64,000 bases of DNA from Desulfitobacterium sp038181555 (GTDB lineage: Bacteria > Bacillota > Desulfitobacteriia > Desulfitobacteriales > Desulfitobacteriaceae), in assembly GCF_038181555.1 (NCBI RefSeq), contig NZ_JBBWUA010000014.1, positions 12,523 to 76,522 on the forward strand, written 5' to 3'. This document shows, one piece after another, positions 60,134 through 64,000 of the stretch (within the stretch, counting starts at the first letter, position 1; every line of letters begins with the position of its first letter). The position numbers were made by a program, and so were the translations under genes. The notes below the pieces were generated by a model that did no database searches, had not been told where the DNA came from, and was given only the letters and a program-made list of their open reading frames with translations.

Positions 60134-60745
60134 ATGGAAACCGAATTAACAAAACGCATTAAGGCACTTACCCACCACTACCGTCCAAGGCTGCATACCG
60201 AAAAACGAACCATTCGGTGGGCGGATGAGGTATGGACGCCGTCAGGGATTGTGGACAGCATTCGGTTTGAGGATTATTACGAGGATGAGGAATATCTCTG
60301 CAGACTTCTGGACGCGGGGCATTTTTCTGAAAAGGAACCGTGCCTGACAGCGCATCGGCACGAACCCAGAAGGTGCTTTCGGGACGGCAGTACAGATAAG
60401 AATGCACAGAAATGTCATGGCTGCGTCCTGCGGTGCCATAACTGGCGTATCGGAATGATGGTTACCTGTTTCGAGGCCAAAATCACCTATCAGGATTTCA
60501 AAAGCAAAAACGGCCATAACTTTCATGGGAATGAAAATTACTATTGCATGCCGACAGCCCTCGCCGCCAGAATCGCCGGGGAGATCCCCGACCACATCGG
60601 CATCCTTGCATATTTTGAGGGAGAACGCCAATACGGGCTCCGGCAGTTCAAACCGGCCATGTGGCGGGAGGTATCCGATCAAACCAAGGTATTGCTGCTG
60701 TACAACGCCATGAAAAAGTGGTGTGACGGAGCGGTTTTTGTGTAA
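60134..60745 (+). CDS. MmcB-like PD-(D/E)XK-type protein
   Basis: This 203-residue protein has D in GIVDSIRFEDYY and the EAK of CFEAKITYQDFKSKNGHNF, the core residues of PD-(D/E)XK nucleases. It also has HGNENYYCMP and IPDHIGILAYFEG, as in MmcB-type phage/ICE proteins. A four-cysteine group lies between. Nuclease activity is inference. ATG 60134 sits about 14 bases after GGAAGG, so the start is less certain. Confidence 0.55.
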   Translation: METELTKRIKALTHHYRPRLHTEKRTIRWADEVWTPSGIVDSIRFEDYYEDEEYLCRLLDAGHFSEKEPCLTAHRHEPRRCFRDGSTDKNAQKCHGCVLRCHNWRIGMMVTCFEAKITYQDFKSKNGHNFHGNENYYCMPTALAARIAGEIPDHIGILAYFEGERQYGLRQFKPAMWREVSDQTKVLLLYNAMKKWCDGAVFV

Positions 60746-60852
60746 CTGTCCCGTGAATGGCATGGAAATGAAATAGCAAATCTTTGTTGGGTTTTGGTAT
60801 AGCTTTTCCGCCGAAGCTGTGGCATTGTGTTGTGCTGAAGGAGGTGAGACAG

Positions 60853-61143
60853 TTGGATGAAAAGCTCTTGGATTTACTGGATATGGCTCTGGCAGAGCGG
60901 TTTCAGCTTGCATATTCCGCCATGCGGGAATCAGACCCCCGGTCGGAAGAACTGGCACAGGAACTGCTCGAACTCAGCACAAGCATTCAGAACAGCGCTG
61001 AAATTACGCAACACACAAAGGACAGGATCGACAATTACCTGACCGAAAATTCAGATATGGAGGTAACGTTTCAAAAGCATCTGTACATTCAGGGCGCCAA
61101 GGACTGCGTGGCAGTGTTAAGAGAGCTTGGCGTAATCCAGTAG
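60853..61143 (+). CDS. Hypothetical helical protein of the element
   Basis: This 96-residue protein is mostly helical and acidic, with no recognised family. TTG 60853 is taken as start because AAGGAGGTGA ends five bases before it. A longer frame from 60784 has no ribosome site. A clear terminator follows immediately. Confidence 0.6.
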   Translation: MDEKLLDLLDMALAERFQLAYSAMRESDPRSEELAQELLELSTSIQNSAEITQHTKDRIDNYLTENSDMEVTFQKHLYIQGAKDCVAVLRELGVIQ

Positions 61144-61170
61144 CACAGGCAGAGATGCCTGTGCTTTTTT
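61142..61170 (+). terminator. Terminator after the 60853 gene
   Basis: AGCACAGGCA-GAGA-TGCCTGTGCT (61142-61165) followed by TTTTT. Confidence 0.92.
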
Positions 61171-61182
61171 TGACCCCACATT

Positions 61183-61224
61183 AAAACAGGGCCGTTTCCC
61201 CAACAGGAGGCGTCCCTGTTTTTT
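61183..61224 (+). terminator. Second hairpin of the tandem terminator
   Basis: AAAACAGGG (61183-61191) pairs with CCCTGTTTT (61214-61222) and continues in T. Confidence 0.75.
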
Positions 61225-61270
61225 GCGTCCTTTTTTGCCTTTCCGGGGAAACGACCGGAAAGGAGAACCC

Positions 61271-61603
61271 ATGCAGAAAGAACAGCTTGCAGAGTATCTG
61301 CGCCGGTATCACCATGGCACGGAAAACGCCGTCATCAGCCGGGAGCTGGAACACAGCTTCGGCGTTTCGGGCAAGGAGCTACGGGATCAGGTCAATGCCC
61401 TGCGCCGGGAGGGTGTTCCCATTGCCAGCGACCAGAACGGGTATTTTTACGCAAAAACCGAAGCGGAGGTGCGCCTGACCATCCGGCATATGAGAAACCG
61501 CATCAGCGGGATCAGCGCTGCCATCACCGGCCTCCGGCACTCCCTTGCAGCCTTTGACGATACGCAGATACGGCTGCCGCTGGAAGGGGGTGATGACTCC
61601 TGA
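61271..61603 (+). CDS. Winged-helix-like protein of the element
   Basis: This 110-residue protein has an N-terminal winged-helix look (QLAEYLRRYHHG...GVSGKELRDQVNALRREGVPIASDQNGYFYA), then a helical tail with RHMRNRISGISAAITGLR. AAAGGAGAA precedes ATG 61271. The TGA stop overlaps a CTG start of the methylase (CTGA). It could be a regulator or replication-initiation helper of the element. Confidence 0.65.
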   Translation: MQKEQLAEYLRRYHHGTENAVISRELEHSFGVSGKELRDQVNALRREGVPIASDQNGYFYAKTEAEVRLTIRHMRNRISGISAAITGLRHSLAAFDDTQIRLPLEGGDDS

Positions 61604-62442
61604 ACAGCTTCATGTCCTGGATCGGCGGCAAGAAATCTTTGCGGGAGCTGATCGTCACCCTGTTTCCCCTCTATTATGAGCGGTACATTGAGGTGTTCGG
61701 CGGAGGCGGCTGGGTGCTGTTTCACAAGCTGCCCGGCAACGATTTTGAAGTCTACAACGACTTCAATGGCCTGCTGGTCAACCTCTACCGCTGTGTGCGG
61801 GAAAAACCACAGGAGCTGATGGCGGCGCTTGCCTACTGCCTCAACTCCCGCGCGGATTTTGAGCTTGTGAAAAACGCCCTCGCCCGTGATTCTCCCGCAT
61901 CGGATGTGCAAAGGGCGGCGTGGTTTTACCAGCTCATCCGCTACAGCTACGCGTCCGGGCTGACCAGCTATGGCAGCCAGCCCCACGACATCCGCAGTAA
62001 CTTCCCCCTCATTGAGCAGGCCCACCGGCGGCTTGCAAAGGTGGTCATCGAAAACAAGGATTTCGAGAAGCTCATCGGGCAGTATGACCGCTCCGTCAGC
62101 TTTTTCTACTGCGACCCGCCGTATTTTGAAACCGAAAGCTATTACAAAAACGTGGGCGAGGACGGCTTTACGGAAAAAGACCATATCCGTCTGCGGGATG
62201 CCCTGCTGCGGATCGACGGCAAATTCCTGCTGTCCTACAACGACTGTGAATTTATCCGCAGCCTCTATGACGCACCGGGCATCCAGACGGAAGCCTTTAC
62301 CCGCATTAACAACATCAAGCAGCGTTACGACAATGGGGCGCAGTTTCCTGAAATCCTCATTGCCAACTACGATCTGCATGAGCGTGAGAAAAACGTTCCG
62401 TCACAGCTGAATCTGTTCGGAGAAGGAGGCTTCATGGAATAG
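61600..62442 (+). CDS. D12-class DNA adenine methyltransferase
   Basis: This 280-residue SAM-dependent N6-adenine methylase has the SAM motif VFGGGG and catalytic DPPY (CDPPYFET). The SWIGGKK N-terminus is nearly always preceded by MNSF in relatives, and here CTG AAC AGC TTC stands just before it. GGAAGGGGG lies ahead, and CTG overlaps the upstream stop as CTGA, so a CTG start at 61600 is proposed; ATG 61612 is the conservative choice. No restriction partner was found. Confidence 0.9.
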   Translation: MNSFMSWIGGKKSLRELIVTLFPLYYERYIEVFGGGGWVLFHKLPGNDFEVYNDFNGLLVNLYRCVREKPQELMAALAYCLNSRADFELVKNALARDSPASDVQRAAWFYQLIRYSYASGLTSYGSQPHDIRSNFPLIEQAHRRLAKVVIENKDFEKLIGQYDRSVSFFYCDPPYFETESYYKNVGEDGFTEKDHIRLRDALLRIDGKFLLSYNDCEFIRSLYDAPGIQTEAFTRINNIKQRYDNGAQFPEILIANYDLHEREKNVPSQLNLFGEGGFME

Positions 62443-62510
62443 ATAAAACCGATTTTTGTCACAGCCTTGCGTAAATCTCAAAACCAATCTTTTATAGGAG
62501 GAACCCTTTT

Positions 62511-63050
62511 ATGAAAAAGAATCAAATGCCCCAAATCGGCCTTCCGGCCGATGCCTGCGAACGCTCCGGCTTCACCGAAAAGGACACGCTGGAGCTTCAT
62601 GCCGGACAGAACGCCCTTGTGTTTCTGAAAGACAAAATGACGGCCTTGGAGGTGGCGAATGCCATCCAGAGTCTCAGCGCCCTCGCCTCGGATTTGACCG
62701 TCGTCCTCGCCTCCGCCTGCGGACTGTGCGACAACTGCGGTGAGGGCTGTGAGGATGGCTGCCCTGCCGGATGGGTTGCCGGGTGTTCTCTCTGCCATGA
62801 TCTGCTGGATGAAAGCCAGACTGTCAGCATCCCCGGCTATCTTCTGGAGGAAGCGGGCATCCCCGCCGACGCCAAGCTGGAAGCCTATACGGATGAGGAC
62901 AGCGGCGAAATCACGGTGACAGAGGCCGATATCCAGCAGGATATTACCGATGTGCCGCCCGGTATTCTCGCCGTGCTGGCGCAAAGCGGCGTGTGCCTTG
63001 CGGAGCTGGATGAACTGATTATGCAGGACAGCGTCATCTACGGCAATTAA
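62511..63050 (+). CDS. Cys-rich protein of the element
   Basis: This 179-residue protein has an AbrB/MazE-like swapped-hairpin look at the N-terminus (GLPADACERSGFTEKDTLELHAG) and an eight-cysteine cluster, CGLCDNCGEGCEDGC and CSLC, in the centre (metal-binding). A second GIPADAKLEAYTDEDSGEITV repeat of the AbrB-like unit follows. ATAGGAGG precedes ATG. Role in the element is unknown. Confidence 0.65.
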   Translation: MKKNQMPQIGLPADACERSGFTEKDTLELHAGQNALVFLKDKMTALEVANAIQSLSALASDLTVVLASACGLCDNCGEGCEDGCPAGWVAGCSLCHDLLDESQTVSIPGYLLEEAGIPADAKLEAYTDEDSGEITVTEADIQQDITDVPPGILAVLAQSGVCLAELDELIMQDSVIYGN

Positions 63051-63091
63051 GCTGTCTTGCATTCCCAATACACGATCCGGGAGGTGATCAT

Positions 63092-63649
63092 ATGCCGGGA
63101 ATCATCCTGAAAAACGGCCTCATTTCCTACTATGGAAACCCGGCCGGATATACAGAAAAAGAAAAGGCGGTGGTGGACAGCATCTTCCGAAACGACGTGC
63201 TGACCGCATGGCTCAAAAGCCGCAGCCTGACCCCGCAGTGGACGGACGGCGTGATGGAGCGCCTTGCCGCGGGGGAACGGATGGGCGGCATGGACGAGTC
63301 CGCCGCACCGCTCAAAAATGTACGCATCTGGCAGCTGAAGCCGGATACGGACGTGTATATGAAGTTTATTTCCTATGAGGAAACGGTGCGGCAGTTCGGA
63401 GAGCCATCCCCTGAGCATTACCGCGTCGCCTATGACGGCCAACTGGACACCAACGACCTCGAAGCCATCTACACAAGGTGCAACGTAAATCACCCGCCCG
63501 GCTATGACGGGCACTCCCTGTCCATGTCCGATGTGGTGGAGCTTTATGATGCAGAGGGCAGCGAGTTCCACTACTGCGACCGTTTTGGATTTCAGAAAAT
63601 CAGCTTCGGGGAACCGGAGCAAACCCAAACCATGGGCATGCGTATGTAG
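63092..63649 (+). CDS. YodL-domain protein
   Basis: This 185-residue protein carries the YodL-like fold frequent in CTn/Tn1549 genes: KNVRIWQLKPDTDVYMKFISYEE, YDGQLDTNDLEAIYTRCN and HPPGYDGHSLSMSDVVELY. YodL-containing proteins of these elements are of unknown function. GGGAGGTGATC precedes ATG. Confidence 0.8.
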   Translation: MPGIILKNGLISYYGNPAGYTEKEKAVVDSIFRNDVLTAWLKSRSLTPQWTDGVMERLAAGERMGGMDESAAPLKNVRIWQLKPDTDVYMKFISYEETVRQFGEPSPEHYRVAYDGQLDTNDLEAIYTRCNVNHPPGYDGHSLSMSDVVELYDAEGSEFHYCDRFGFQKISFGEPEQTQTMGMRM

Positions 63650-63700
63650 GCAGCCATCGGCTGTCTTTTCTCATGCCCTCATTTTATGAAGGAGGCCAAA

Positions 63701-63925
63701 ATGAAAAATTTATTTTGCAAGCTGAAGAACCAGCTCGGCGCGGCTGCTGTCAAAAACCGCTCTATCCTCGCAAGCAATGCCGGAGAAGGCTACATTGACA
63801 CCGCGATCAAAATCCTGATTGCCGTGGTTTTGGGCGCTCTGCTCCTTGCGGGGCTGTACGCCCTGTTCGGGGAAACGGTGCTGTTTTCTTCATGGTATAA
63901 ACACGATAGGAAGTGCTACGCTTAA
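63701..63925 (+). CDS. Maff2/DUF6133-like membrane peptide, altered C-terminus
   Basis: This 74-residue protein matches Maff2-type small membrane proteins of CTn conjugation modules: GYIDTAIKILIAVVLGALLLAGLYALFGETV. After ETVL the usual PTLTxRIxxMFN-like tail is replaced by FSSWYKHDRKCYA, which suggests a local rearrangement or a divergent copy. ATG 63701 follows AAGGAGG; an earlier ATG at 63686 precedes that site. Confidence 0.75.
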   Translation: MKNLFCKLKNQLGAAAVKNRSILASNAGEGYIDTAIKILIAVVLGALLLAGLYALFGETVLFSSWYKHDRKCYA

Positions 63926-63962
63926 AGTCTTCTCTCTCTGTTTGGGAGGAGGAGGAGTTTGA

Positions 63963-64000
63963 GGGGGAGGAAAACTTTTCTCAAAAAGGTTTCCTCCCCC
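63963..64000 (+). terminator. Hairpin at the window's right edge
   Basis: GGGGGAGGAAA (63963-63973) pairs with TTTCCTCCCCC (63990-64000). The window ends inside its flank, so the T run cannot be judged. Confidence 0.65.

Larger units (their letters stand above)
59503..64000. mobile_element. End of a Tn1549/CTn-like integrative conjugative element, open to the right
   Basis: From about 59890 the DNA becomes GC-rich and codon use changes (GCC/CTG/GGC-rich). Genes in order resemble Tn1549/CTn modules from Clostridia: small Cys proteins, PD-(D/E)XK-like, D12-class Dam methylase, YodL-like, Maff2/DUF6133-like. No integrase is in the window. The exact boundary is uncertain; the tRNA-Arg just before it makes a tRNA-end insertion plausible. 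Confidence 0.65.

Noticed and set aside
60242..60958. Minus-strand frame of 238 codons in the mobile element
   Set aside because: GC-rich DNA keeps the opposite frame open; the plus-strand PD-(D/E)XK-like product has family motifs.

Overview
The window looks like a chromosome segment of a spore-forming anaerobic Firmicute of the Desulfitobacteriaceae/Peptococcaceae type (Desulfitobacterium, Syntrophobotulus, Dehalobacter or a relative). The evidence is spo0A plus a tiny spoVM, rubredoxin and ferredoxin, LUD/CCG-type lactate or glycolate oxidation proteins, a small siroheme reductase, strong AGGAGG-type ribosome sites with frequent TTG/GTG starts, and AT-rich gaps with clear intrinsic terminators. 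No species marker such as 16S is present, so the genus is inferred.

Layout. 1-5.8 kb is a carbon module: the end of a succinyl-CoA/malyl-CoA ligase alpha subunit, a CitE/malyl-CoA-lyase-like aldolase, malic enzyme, then LutC and a large LUD + 2[4Fe-4S] + CCG iron-sulfur protein. Together these match the anaerobic glycolate pathway (glycolate to glyoxylate, malyl-CoA, malate, pyruvate) described biochemically for Syntrophobotulus. 6-27 kb is mostly housekeeping and envelope functions: HAD phosphatase, rubredoxin, Ski2-type helicase, Crp/Fnr regulator, ComFB, asparaginase, MenG, thioesterase, YigZ, a permease, a repeat-rich membrane protein with PRC-barrel and VanW neighbours, an HD-GYP protein, endonuclease III, FAH family, GIY-YIG, tautomerase, nucleoside kinase and threonine synthase. 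27-36 kb holds pheA with a leader terminator, an unannotated sRNA-like unit, pepF, an Mrp ATPase, SAH hydrolase, a structured non-coding RNA of about 600 nt (OLE-like candidate), and uvrC coupled to a tiny cysteine protein. 36-52 kb has transporters, a phosphodiesterase, a FliK-like/FlhB-like pair (ylqG-ylqH type), a DinG-type helicase, pssA, spoVM, a DUF1858-siroheme reductase fusion, ferredoxin and spo0A. 52.7-58.5 kb is a complete oligopeptide ABC operon (permeases, two ATPases, binding lipoprotein), followed by a thymidylate kinase-like gene.

At 59427-59502 lies tRNA-Arg(CCG). After a hairpin-rich 400-bp stretch the base composition becomes clearly GC-richer, and the last 4 kb carry cargo/core genes of a Tn1549/CTn-like conjugative element (D12-class adenine methylase, YodL-like, Maff2/DUF6133-like membrane peptide). 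The element runs off the right edge.

The most notable non-coding signals are the ~600-nt RNA at 33042-33640, the promoter-hairpin-terminator unit at 28157-28278, the pheA leader terminator, and promoters flanked by perfect inverted repeats at 15562-15622 and 48588-48626.
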